This document shows positions 44,166-55,073 of a DNA stretch of 64,000 bases, piece by piece; within the stretch, counting starts at the first letter, position 1, and the number at the start of each line of letters is the position of its first letter. The notes beneath the pieces were generated by a model, which was not told the origin of the DNA, searched no databases, and saw nothing but the letters and a program-made list of their open reading frames with translations. The DNA comes from Perkinsus marinus ATCC 50983 (taxonomy: Eukaryota; Perkinsozoa; Perkinsida; Perkinsidae): positions 132,328 through 196,327 of the forward strand of contig NW_003211409.1 in the NCBI RefSeq assembly GCF_000006405.1. Direction: 5' to 3'. The position numbers and the translations under genes were made by a program.

Positions 44166-47100
44166 ATGGCGGCCCGTCGGAGCTCCGCGGTAACTGCCGC
44201 TTCTGTCGTGTCGGAGCTGGAGGATATTTTCGAGGCTGTGTCCAATGATGAGGCAGGTTCATTTGATCTGGAGAAGGTAGTATGGTACTAGAGGGGTTCA
44301 TCATTTAGTGACAGTTCTGGGTTAGGTGTTGTCCAGTACTAAGGTGAAAAACGCTGTTCAACGAGGGAGCAAGGAGGTCCTGAACACACTCATAACGCAG
44401 TTCCCATGGCTTACCCCAGCGTAGGGATACTGTAGAGAAAGGCCATAGGGAACTGGTGGTACTCAGGGACACTATCGGCGTGCGGAACAGGCAGCTTCTG
44501 AACGAGCTGTTGACGGCTGGGGCCTCTGTTGGTATACAGCATGCCACTGATGTAATGTATCGGGAACAATAGATCCCTCTGTCGAGTGGCCCTATGCATC
44601 TAGGTAATATCAGCGTTGGTTAATGAAGCGATACTTCTGGTGGATCCTACTGTGGAGGGTAGTGCTAAGAAGACGGCCAAGGTCCGAGTGGTCCTCGGCA
44701 AGGCTACCTTCCCTGATCTGGCTGCGGTAAGGTAGCAATTTCCCACTCGACTGGCTTGGGTTCATGCCACACTCGAGACCGACCGTGAAACGCTTTGGGT
44801 GATTTGATTGCCCCGTTGGTTTCTGTCATATTGTCTATGCGCTGAAACCCTCATACAGTTAGCCTCTGCTCGATTTTTGCTGGGCTCAGGTCCGTGCGAG
44901 ATGCCGACAGATGTTGAAGGAATACGATGTCAACGAGTTGTTGTCTGATGAGGACCAGAACATCATGTTGCAGCTGTTGAGGTATCACCCACGTAAGATA
45001 GCCCATCACTTGGGAGAGCCTCCTCGAGCTGAGCCATTGGAACTCCAGGAGGTTGTGGATGCAGTGAATGTTGTATTTGTGGGATACAACGGTAATACAG
45101 GATGGTGTTAGGTTCTGAATCGATTACTACTGAGCTGATGATTATGGTTTCCCATTTCAGAGAACCACGACTGTCGGTCCTTCTTCGTGCAGTGGAAATC
45201 GGACATGTCTGCTGAAGATTTCTCCTACGTTCAGTGTGTGCAACATGTGAGCTTGTGGAGTTATGACCTGGCCATAGAGTGTTGTAGTTCCCACTGCCGA
45301 CCACAGAGGCACTGGAACTGATTACCGATTGCCTGGTAGAGGTTGCTGGGTCCTCAGTACCCCGTGTTGAGATCAGCATGGGTCAGCTTGTGGCGAGGAA
45401 GATGCCGTTCAGGATGAAACCACTGGACACACTGAGGATGTGAGTGAGTCGGGCTGTATGTTTTTTGATGGGATTTTGTAAGGTACACCCGGTTCTGTTT
45501 CAAGTTGTGTAGGAAGGCTAAGAGGCCTCATCTCATACATAAGAATGTAAGGGGATTAGCATTTCCTTCCTAAATTGGAATTGCCTTTCGACGGAAAACA
45601 CCCTATCTGGCGCTTATATACGTCGGTAAACTAAGTATGGATGTCGAGGGTAGGACTTTTCATGAGCATGCACCAGTGTAGAGACATAGGTTATGAGATC
45701 CATAGCGGCTTGTTAGCTCACTTGGCGGTTCCTGTGATGAATTGATATAGTGCTCACGCAGTAAGAAACCTCTGTTAGATTCTGACGGCCGTTTTCGAGA
45801 GACTCTGTGAGATGGACCTCGAGACTCAGACCGACAGTGATGGGGATATCGCCTTTACAGAAGGTAGGCCTTTTGCTCGACCCGACTGAGGTATACTATT
45901 CTCGGTAGCCGCGGGTAATCCCCGTTCGGAAGAGGACATGGACCTTATGGCGCAACGGCTTGATGCGCTTATGACTGAGTGCTTCCGGTAGGGCAGGAAA
46001 CCGCTTGTGAGGTCCGGTGTCGATGCTCCTCTCCTTGTTAGGTTTTTCCACAATACTTTGAGTGTATCTAGTGGCGATGCAGCAGCGGGCGAGGCACCGA
46101 GCGGTCAAGACAACAGACTGGTTTCTTATGTACTGGGACATTTCGAGGAGGTGGTCTTGAGGACCCACAAGACCAAATATGTGCAGTACTTAGCGTAAGT
46201 CAGTGGGTTATAGGGATGTGACTGTTTTGACTAAGAATACCTCTGCTCATACTCTCGTACTTGTAGTACAAACTAAAATAAAGAGCACCTTGAGACGTTC
46301 CTTATGTCGTACAAGTGTGGGAGTACGACCTAAAGTATCCGCATTAGCACTAGGTGCGCGGCATTCGCTACACCAGCTTTCATCTGAAGGCTGAAATTTT
46401 CATCGCTGGTCCTTTTTGTTGGTATATTCCGGTGTTGACTACCGTCTGCTGGATTTGCCTGATCTTGAGGTTGCTTGTCACGATGCATAGCTAGATGGTC
46501 TCTAGGTACTATGTGTCTTCTTTGCATATCAAATACGCCGAGGCCTTCATATGTATCCTCCTGAAGAGATTGTATGGAGAGACTACTGAGGACGATGTGG
46601 AAGGGTCGAATCAGCAGTCCTCAAGCAGCCCTAACAGCAACAGCACTGGATCGGTCAGTCTACGAGATGAGGATAAACGCCCGCACTTGACCGGGCTCAA
46701 CAGCGGCATGAGAGATGACTTTAGGCGACGACTGTAAGCCTTGGTCGACCTTCTGCCTACCATAAAGTGCTCCCTCACAGGTGTGGTGAATACCTCGGTA
46801 ACTTCTGTTGTCGCGCTACCTTCCTCCCTGACTCTTACAGTCAACAGACACTCAAGTTCATGTGAGCTTATCATTCTCGGTCTCTGATATTGAGTAGTGA
46901 GTCTATGGTAGGTTGGAATTCGTACAGCAACAGGAGGAGCCGCTCAATTTCGACACTTGCGTCCTCATAGTAGTGGTCGTTCAGAGTGTGAGGAATGAGC
47001 TATAGCGGCGATTGGTTGTGATGGCATTCTCGTGATCAGATCTGTTATATGCTGTGCTGGAAACTACAGGCATGGGCTGCAGAAGAGAGTGAGTCCTGGG

Positions 47101-48710
47101 GTATCTTGCGCACAGCGAAGATTTTGTTCCAAACAGGCTCAGAGTTTTTAGAAGCTCTTTTCGATAAGAACTCTCACAAGTCGCTGGTGTATACTCTGAC
47201 GGTCCAGCCCAAGCTGCTCGACTTTGTGGCTCCTCCTCTGCTACAGCAGTTGGCCAGAACAGTGGTAAGCCGTTCCTGGTAGCATGAGTTGAACAAGAGA
47301 TGGTTCAGGCATCGGTCCCATGCGCACAACCATTAGGGGTTCTTATAATGGAGGCATTGGCTCATCAGTATGCCTCTATGAATCGGGGCCAACCAGTGGA
47401 CGGGATCCCGCCGAGCCCTGATCCGTACGCATGCGCAAGGAGAGCCCTGCTGGGTCAACTGTGTGTTTATCTTAGGGAGGCCAGCGAGTTCAACTTCCAG
47501 AACCTGAATTGGAAGGAGTTCGAGAGGAAGGTCATGGCCCAGCGTCGAAGCTCTATGCCGGTGGCACCTGGATCGATCAACTTGGCGCAGCGGCTTCAAC
47601 CGGTTTACCCCTTTGAACCCTACAACCTCCGACATTCCCAGCATTTCATCACCGAGATCTATCGTGAATGGAGTGATGTGTCCGAGGTTGATGATAGCAC
47701 TGTGGAGTCGGCCGTGTTGGGTATGGTACCTGCTGGAGCTCTTGGACTGCCCAAGGAGAAAGCTGCTGAGGAGCTGCTTACGTTCATGTGGAAGGATCCG
47801 GTGTCCAGCGATGCAGACGACGATGCGGCCTCAGGGGCCTCGGATGACTCTGAGATCAGCTTGGCTGGTGAGATCGACCATGGTGAGGAGAGTGGGTGTA
47901 TATGGGACCTGGAGCATTTGTTTGTAGGTGGGTATTCATCTAGTGCTACTGATGAGGAGATCACTTACAACCCTCATGCGAGGGTGGCAACTCCAGGGCT
48001 CCGGAAAGCAGGCTTTGCCAATACCCTACATGCCCCGACCAATACGGTGTGACGGCGTGTGCCTTTGGTGGAATAATCTGATGCTTTTCTCAGGATCATG
48101 GTTCCGGCAAGGAAGGACATGATCGCCCAACCATTATCGTCACGTGAGTGTCGGGTATGGTTACTACTCAATGCATAATGTGTTTTTTCGGTTGTTTTGG
48201 TTGTTTTCATTACTACTGTGCGGCTCTACGCTCGAGATAGTACGATATTAGATCTCTTTATAGGCCGTCGCCAGCATTCCACCCAGGACACGTACCAGAT
48301 GTACCCCGACCTCGACGGAATTCCAACCTGGATCAGCCCTCACCTAAGCGTCAGAGGCTTATGTCTATTGATGAGGATGATGAACTGTAAGCAGTGGTCG
48401 ATTAGTGCTGGGCAGAGAGGCGTGAGAGTCCTTGTGGAATGTCGAGTACATGTTAGTGATCTCACCACAGTCTACTCAGATACGACAGTTCGATCCCTCT
48501 GCTGCCGCCGGCCACATTGGTTGCTGGTGATGACTCGTCAGCTAATCATTGGGATGAACCTGATTACGATGATGAGGATGAGTTTGAGATGGAGGATACG
48601 TTGGCCAACAGGGTGAGGCAGCTTCTTTGTGTTCATCCATATTACGTACGCTGTCGTCAGGTACTCCTTAGTGTTATGGGCAGCAGGGCTTTCCGGAGCA
48701 GCACATAGCC
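44166..48710 (+). CDS. RRN3: RNA polymerase I initiation factor RRN3/TIF-IA
   Basis: RRN3 links growth signals to rRNA synthesis by binding Pol I and bringing it to the promoter-bound factors; it is a HEAT-repeat protein. Exon pieces appear in order on the plus strand: MAARRSSAVTAASVVSELED (44166), LITQFPWLTPA, MLKEYDVNELLSDEDQNIML with LLRYHPRKIAHHLGEP (44910-45015), LVSYVLGHFEEVVLRTHKTK then YVQYLA (46110-46190), RYYVSSLHIKYAEAFICILL (46500) and, most tellingly, VYPFEPYNLRHSQHFITEIY then REWSDVSE (47600-47680). The last matches the family's FPFDPYxLxxSxxxIxxxYxxW signature. An acidic tail with KRQRLMSIDEDDEL and DDEDEFEMED follows to about 48600. Many internal exon borders and the 3' end are unresolved. 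Confidence 0.75.
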
Positions 48711-48895
48711 TTATAGTAGCTCTAGGACTATTACTATCACGTACCAACCTAATACGTTTCTTGCATTATGTATGGTTTCTTCCAACGTTTATTGGTCTTG
48801 TTGTTGCTCTTGTTGGGTTGTTTACCAATTCATCCCTTACCTCATTCCGTGAACGATTTAAGAGGATAGATATAATCATTCATCCCTCCTCTTAG
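48644..48895 (+). CDS. Possible small two-TM protein or exon
   Basis: After an acceptor-like cgtcag near 48660 a frame reads YSLVLWAAGLSGAAHSLIVA, then YVWFLPTFIGLVVALVGLFT, and ends with a charged SFRERFKRIDIII. Two hydrophobic segments and a basic end look like a real membrane protein, but no start codon or partner exon stands out. The region overlaps the uncertain 3' end of RRN3. It may instead be 3' UTR. Confidence 0.25.
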   Translation, partial: TYAVVRYSLVLWAAGLSGAAHSLIVALGLLLSRTNLIRFLHYVWFLPTFIGLVVALVGLFTNSSLTSFRERFKRIDIIIHPSS

Positions 48896-49090
48896 GATTT
48901 GCTAGATGATGCTCGGTCACTGTACGGGCGTCAGTTATTCATAGTTGGCTCGGCGCGTTTTTTCTTGGAAGTTTGAGGATCCGCAGAAGTTCACTTCGAG
49001 AGTGGAATGAAGCCGTTGGGTTCTTTCTCCTTCTTCATGAGAGGTTCTTCTATCACCCAGAATTGTTTGTGTTGTGTGCTTCCTCATACC

Positions 49091-51331
49091 ATGTCGGGGA
49101 ATAATAGTAAAACAGGCGCCCGACACGTAGGAATGCTAGATGTGGCCTTGATTCCAACCGCTGGTAGCAGTAGTGGAATCTTCGTAATTGATATTCACAC
49201 TGGCGCTATTGTGAGGCAGTTGAAGGTGAGTACTCTGAATCCTCCTATGCTGCAGTGCCAGTCCCGTTCTCAGGACTCCACATCGACTACTGTAGTGCCC
49301 ACTGCTGACGGCTACATATGTGCCGCACAGAGCAACAAGGGTCTATTACATTATTGGAAGATTGCCGATGGTATCGATGATGATGACGATGATGCTACGC
49401 TCAGAGGGATGGCTTCCAACCCGTGCTATAAGTGCTCCACTCCAGAGGTGACTGTCCGATCATAACGGATGTCCTATTCCCTATCCTCAGAAGCTCCTCA
49501 ATCTCCTCTTCACTCAAGGGCCGGCCCAGCTGCTGATCGGTGGTGGTATCTCGGGAACGATTTATATATGGCAATTGTAGGCAGCACTTGTCCTGTTCCT
49601 TCACATTGCGATTCTGTGTCCTTATAGGAGCACAGGTCGACTCTTGCGGACTTGGAAGGCCCATTATTCTGGAGTCACTCAGATGTGTCTTACAGCCGAT
49701 GGTTCCTTCTTGGTAACGGCCGGTCAGGACACCACGGTGAAGGTATGTGGAAACAGCATGTCTAGGAGGGGAGTTGCTGTTTCCGCTCCAGGTATTCACA
49801 TTGTCCAGTCTGATCACCTCTGGGGGAGGGGGAGGTAAGCCATTGGTGCTGTGTGTGAGGGTGATCCCTCTTCGGTTGCATCTCAGCGGAACACCATCGC
49901 CGGCACGCGTTTTCCGTGGTCACACCTTACCAGTGAACGCGTTGAAAATACTGCAAGAAGTTTGGACCAGCAGCCACCTCTCTGAGCCGTCCAAGTAGGC
50001 TGAGGCTTTCCCTCACAGTTTTGCAATCCGTCATCACTCGAAGCATAGCAGTGCTGGTGGTGTTCAGCGGAGATTTTTATATATAAAATCCCTAAAATGG
50101 TTTTCCGCTATGCGGACGACGATTGCTGTTCGATGCTAGGATCCTTATCACGTCGGGATCTGCCGATGGGAGTGTGAAGGTATGGGAGTTCATCCCGGGA
50201 GGTAGCGGTCGACAAGTCGCTACCTTCAACCTCCCCACCCCTGTTAAGCACATCGCTCTAAGTCTTCGAGACCCCCTCTATGCTGGTGGTGATGATGGCC
50301 GAGTCCACGTAGGCACGGGGTGGACCGACGTGACAGGCGACAAGTCTTGATGGTAGGTCATTGACTTTGAGAGTAAGGAGACTAGCGTCCTCACAGGCTC
50401 CCATGAGTCGGGCCTAGTCGGTTTGGGATGCAGTAAGTGCAGCAGCTCCACTACTATCATTTTTTATTATGGCTTGATAGGCATCGACGGTAGTCGGGTC
50501 GTCAGCGTTGCAGCAGACGGCTTGCGTGTTTGGGACGTCTTCAGTGGACAGACAATCAAACAGGTGAATGGCCATGTCGCTACGTTATCAAGAGAAGGTT
50601 GGTCGTCAGATATCTACGGCGCAGCTGAGTCTTCAACCTCCTTGTGGACTAACCATGCTGTCTCGTGTGGATCTAGTGGGGCAGTCTATGGGTTCTATTG
50701 CTCCCCGCTTTCAAGCACTCCAGCGAGTGCTTACTCCGGTGGATGAACTCGAGACCGTCCCTGTCCCCTCACGTAAAGTGGACTCTAAGAAGAGCGCGTC
50801 GATCGAAGATGTATTCGAAATTGACTTGGAAAGGGAGAGGAAGCAGTCCCCTGTATCGTGCCTCACTTATGGTCTCCTTGAGGACGTCTTTGCCTCATCT
50901 GCTTGTGACGATGCAGTGACCAAAGCGAACGAAGTGGTAAGCATTATCTTGCAGCAACACAATGAATGTGTTGGTCTAGCGAGTATGTTTCCTCTCAGTG
51001 ATGATCTTTTCTGATCTTTTCCTCTCAACGATTTTATTCAGAGAGACAAGTGGCAGAACGTCGCCTATACCCTCTACCAGCAAAGCACTAGTTCGTCCAG
51101 TCCTCCAGCTCCCGCTGAGTCAGGAGTAGTGATACCTCCAGTTGTGATGGAGGCGGTAGGGTTTCCCCATAGTGTTCATGAGGGCGAGCGCGTTTTTGAC
51201 TGTAGGCCGTGGAAAGTACTAAGGAGCCTGAGGCGGGCCCGAAAGTAGCAACAGTGGAGCGGCCAGTTCGTCCTAAACGTAAAGCAGCGAATAAGTCGAT
51301 TAAAAAGAAGAAGAAGAAGAGTTTACCATAA
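49091..51331 (+). CDS. IPI3: IPI3/WDR18-type WD40 protein
   Basis: IPI3 (WDR18) is the WD40 subunit of the Rix1/PELP1 complex, which helps the AAA ATPase Rea1 mature pre-60S ribosomes. The start is MSGNNSKTGARHVGML. Blades in order include FVIDIHTGAIVRQLK, ICAAQSNKGLLHYWKI, LLIGGGISGTIYIWQ, STGRLLRTWKAHYSGV with TAGQDTTVKV, RVFRGHTLPVNALKI, LITSGSADGSVKVWEF, and VVSVAADGLRVWDVFSGQTI. The order and the single GLLHYWK blade match IPI3 better than generic WD40 proteins. The last exon reads AVESTKEPEAGPKVATVERP and ends in the lysine-rich KSIKKKKKKSLP, a probable nuclear or nucleolar signal; stop at 51329-51331. Introns are short GT-AG, and not all were resolved. Confidence 0.8.
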
Positions 51332-51475
51332 TAAAAGTTTACCGACACGTCAACGTTCCCACTGCTTACGAGTTGTTTGTGTTTCTATGACAGTCAAGAT
51401 TAATTTTGTGGCGCGCGAAAAGTCACAGCGCACTTTCGAGCTGTGCACTATGTCTCCTCCGTAGTGTCTACTAGC

Positions 51476-54259
51476 ATGTCTGATAGAGCATCGCAGGCCG
51501 CTGTGGTTGGCCATCATGAGGCCTCATCATCAACTCGGAGTCGAAGGCACATCTTACCTAAGTCGAATCTCTGGGCGATGTCGGGCTCAGCAGAGCCCCC
51601 GGATGAACCCACTGAGGATATCCTGGCGGAGGACCCGGACCAGGAGACTGTTGTAGAGGCACCACGGGAGGCCAGCTGTTGGGAAAGGGCCAAACAGGAC
51701 GTAGGTTCGACATCATCTTGGTTGATGAGGAACTCGTACTAGTAGGTGCTACAGCAAACCTTGACGGGCACAGTGCCGTTGTTGACAGTCGTTAGGGCCG
51801 CTACTTGTGTGTTCATATTCGGAGGCATTTGTATTGCATACGGCCTGGCACTGCTGATCTCGGCAAAGTAGTATTAAGAGACTCTCTAGTATAGTGAACG
51901 TTCTGGCTTCAGCGCGATACGCGAAATAGAGTTGGACTATACGTCTATTCCTGGCGATGCTAACGGAGTTGTCACTATGAGGACGATAGTTCAAAGCGAG
52001 ATGGAGGCCCCTGTATATGTCTACTACCGACTGGGCAGGGTCTATCAGAATCATCGATTGTAAGCTCTAGTTGAACTAATAGAATGTGTTATACATATCG
52101 AGGGGAAATTGAAAGTAACACATCGAAAGAAGGGCAGAGGGGACCCGAACTACATTTGATAAAAGAGAAATATCAACGGGCGAACTGACAAGTTCACACC
52201 GAGTATAAATCCATCGTGTTTTATGTGATACATTGAGACTTTGGCCGTCTCTCTGGAGGAGTGTCTGATGCAAGGTACATCACATCAGTGAACACGGCTC
52301 AGCTGAAGAAGGGCAGTACTATGTTGGCTGGGGATGTGGACACCTGTACGGATTGGAAGACCGCTGATGATGAGCCTGCCAGGTTTGGTGAAATCGATAG
52401 AAGAGTGTAAGCAAGCGACTCCTGCTCTGACTTCTGATGTGTGTCCTAAGGCTCTACCCTTGTGGCCTTATTGCTCGGTCAGTGTTCAAGGACAAGTTCT
52501 TCCTCTCTGTGAGGAACTCCACTACGATCGTCTCAACGCTTGGTAATAATACGATTGCTATGCTAGTGAGGAGCAGCTCGGAATGTTCAGAAGTGGACCA
52601 GAATCCGGAAAGGGTGAATCCGAAACCGCAGGTCGCGACGAAGAACCCCGAAAAAGCCGATCTCGTGCAAGGGTCGGATTTCTATAGGTGGTGTGGGTTA
52701 TATGATTACCGCTGTAGAGTGCACTTTATCAGAACGCACAACTTCTGGTTGTTGGAGGAGTTCCCCCCGCAAGTTTGTGTACCAGCTGATAGCAGCACTG
52801 TCCCTATCCCCACACGGGTGGCACGTACGTACGGTTGTATGGACGCGTATTGGTGTTGCCTTTTGACCTCGCTTTAGTTGTGCTCGCGTTATAATTTCAA
52901 AATTGAAAAAAAATTGGTATGAAAAATTCTATGGAGAGTAGGTGCTGGGACTACCACAGAGAATTCAGTGTTGGGACGTGTTCGCTTGTGATTTTTATCG
53001 AAGGTACAACTACGACTGATCTCGATGGAAATGAAGTGGAGATGCCTGATTGTGATTTCAGCATAGGTAAGCTGGCCTGAGAAGGATGAGGGGGTTAAAA
53101 GAAGTGATGTTAGTAGACGTAGTAGAGCTCTTCCAGTCGATGGTTTGATGTTGGTGATGGCAGTGTGAGAAAATGCGCACGGATGTTAGCGACGACATGA
53201 GGAAATTCGGGCAATTCTTATCGACACTTCTACCTCAAGTCGTGTGTGAACTTCTATAATTAGTGAGGAAGCTCCTAAGCTCAGCTGAGGAGAACGAACT
53301 TATATCCCAACACCGGATGATGGCAGATCCACCGAGGTGCAACTTTGACCCTCCCTGCTCGTCACTACCCGGTCATGAGATCAGACAGAATCCAGCCGGA
53401 TGGGGCCTTGAGAACGCTCACTTCAAGAACTGGATGAGTAAGCAATGTAAAATGGAGGTCCTGGGAATCGAACCCGGGTGTATGTCAGTCACTCCACTAG
53501 TGCCGAACTTTCAAAAGAAGTGGGGCGTAATAGATCGGACCTTGCAGCCTGGGGATGAGATAACAGCTTATGTCGAGAGCTCATGGGACGCACTATCATT
53601 CGGTGGCACCAAGTGAGTCGCACTATTCGATGATGCCTCACACGTTCATAGCGGTACCTCTATTGTGGCTCATTCATGTACCGTGGTACCGCTCGGTTGA
53701 ATATTCTGGGTTAGCAGCTCAACCCGTGCTTGTGAGCTTCTGACCGATTCACTTATTGACTCGGATGTTCAGATCTCTTATTCTATCTACAGCCAACTGG
53801 CAGGGTGGTCGTAACAGGATGCTGGGCACTGGCCTTGTTGTATGCGGAGCTCTCTATGTTGCTTGGGGCATGTACGTTGCCGGACAGGGCTGGAAATATT
53901 CATATGTACCTTCAACTAGGTGTCTTGGTGACAATATGAAAATACACTATTTTGTACATTTCCACCATAAATCGTGTGTAATTGTCCATATCGTAGGGAG
54001 GGAGGTCCTGAGCTTAGCAAAAGAATCCGAACATATATTCCAATACTGTTCTCCAATAAAGAGCAATATTGGAGTATATGTTCAGTATCCTATAAGATTC
54101 TGTATGATTAGAGAGTTTCTAGTTTGCGTATATGACAGGTACATACTAAGTCGTGACAAGTCGAAACATCGACAGATAGGAGGTATGCAGTACTTCCAGT
54201 TCCACGAGAAGGGCCCTGCAATGATAGCCAAACTGCAGGCTGGCGAGGCAGCTGGCTGA
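51476..54259 (+). CDS. CDC50: CDC50/LEM3-family flippase subunit
   Basis: The accessory subunit that P4-ATPases need to leave the ER and flip phospholipids. Acidic cytoplasmic N-terminus (start MSDRASQAAVV; other ATGs possible). TM1 follows in VLQQTLTGTVPLLTVVRAAT then FIFGGICIAYGLALLISA. Lumenal signatures are MEAPVYVYYRLGRVYQNHRL, LYPCGLIARSVFKDKFFL, WGLENAHFKNWM and, after a 51-nt intron, ITPLVPNFQKKWG, then DALSFGGTK. Next are ILSTANWQGGRNRMLG and TM2 (GLVVCGALYVAWGMYVAG). These are the family's hallmark motifs in the family order. The tail ends KLQAGEAAG. Introns 53067-53326 and 53920-54138 hold copies of the dispersed element; most others are short. Confidence 0.92.
53180..53316 (+). 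repeat. Intron-borne dispersed element, copy C
   Basis: Shares gtgtgtgaacttctataatt, agtgaggaagctcctaagct and cagctgagg with copy B, and ends tatcccaacaccgg. It lies inside the 260-nt CDC50 intron 53067-53326 in sense orientation. Its 5' part is the most diverged of the set. The host acceptor (gatgatggcag) lies just past its 3' end. Confidence 0.75.
53445..53495 (-). other. tRNA-like half in a CDC50 intron
   Basis: On the minus strand the intron between ENAHFKNWM and ITPLVPN contains cccgggttcgattcccagg, a good T-arm with an internal B box, and then acctcca. The 5' half needed to close an acceptor stem and an anticodon arm is not found. It is at most a tRNA fragment, and may be chance. Confidence 0.3.
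53920..54080 (+). repeat. Intron-borne dispersed element, copy D (donor at its 5' end)
   Basis: Begins gtgtcttggtgacaatatga directly at the exon border, so the element's own first bases are the splice donor. It ends near catatattccaatactg. The rest of the 219-nt intron runs to an acceptor at 54138. The protein joins as YVPSTR then YILSRDKSK. Confidence 0.8.
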
Positions 54260-54360
54260 CTTGGTGATAATTTGAAGCATGTTCGTGCTGATGTTGCTCA
54301 GTACAATTCTATGTGGTAGTATAATAGTCTGTAAGTTGTCATCATCAAAGGCGTGGTGTT

Positions 54361-54408
<48 letters not shown>

Positions 54409-54426
54409 ATAGTAGTACTAGTAATG
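54361..54426 (+). repeat. (GTA)n microsatellite
   Basis: About 20 trinucleotide units of gta/tag, nearly perfect, with slight decay at the right end (aatagtagtactagtaa). It starts about 100 nt after the CDC50 stop, probably in the 3' UTR or just beyond. The minus-strand poly-leucine frame that it creates is not a gene. Confidence 0.95.
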
Positions 54427-55073
54427 CCACTCTAATGGTAGGGAGTTCCCTCCAGTCGTATCAGCTTGTATGCCTCAGTCTTCCACCGAGGTGGCTTGTC
54501 CATTGAAACATGAGTAGCTGTTGCCGACTCGGCCACACGGGACGGGATAGAGTAGGAGCTGAGACGTGACCTGTTCTGAAGCAAGTAGAGTAGTTTTCAT
54601 CGGTTGTTCAGAGAGTTTACAGTAGATCCCTTACATGTGCGCCACATTTGGTTTGGTAGCAGTTATGTTGCTCGATACCAAGGGAAGGCAAAAATGGCTA
54701 CCGAGTAACGGACTGGTTGAGGTCACCAGCCTCCTACTCCTCACGCCTAGACATAGCTAGATGTCGATTACGGACCTCACAATAGTGCTCCTAGACCAAC
54801 TCGATCGGCATCGTCTCTTGCTGCCCGAGAAGTGACCCACGTCTTGGGTTCGGAAATGTTGGTGCTTTATTATTACGCGGTTGATCCTTGACGTTGTGAC
54901 CATTCGCTGGTGCAAATCATTACGCAGTCCTCCTTTATTATGGCGGAAGAGTTTATGACCTCACAGGCCGTCGATCAAGAACACCTCTACTGCTCATGCC
55001 ATACTCACCACCATTGCTTATAGAAGTCGAGATTGTTGCGTTTCAAGGGGCAACCTTTTCTTTATTAGTTGCC
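54427..55073. other. Spacer with a probable splice acceptor at its right end
   Basis: About 650 nt without a gene. At the right end ttttctttattag (to 55068) followed by ttgcc leads to the ATG of the methyltransferase, a good candidate for a leader acceptor. Confidence 0.45.

Noticed and set aside
54146-54430. Minus-strand frame with a long leucine run
   Set aside because: It is only the translation of the (GTA)n microsatellite.
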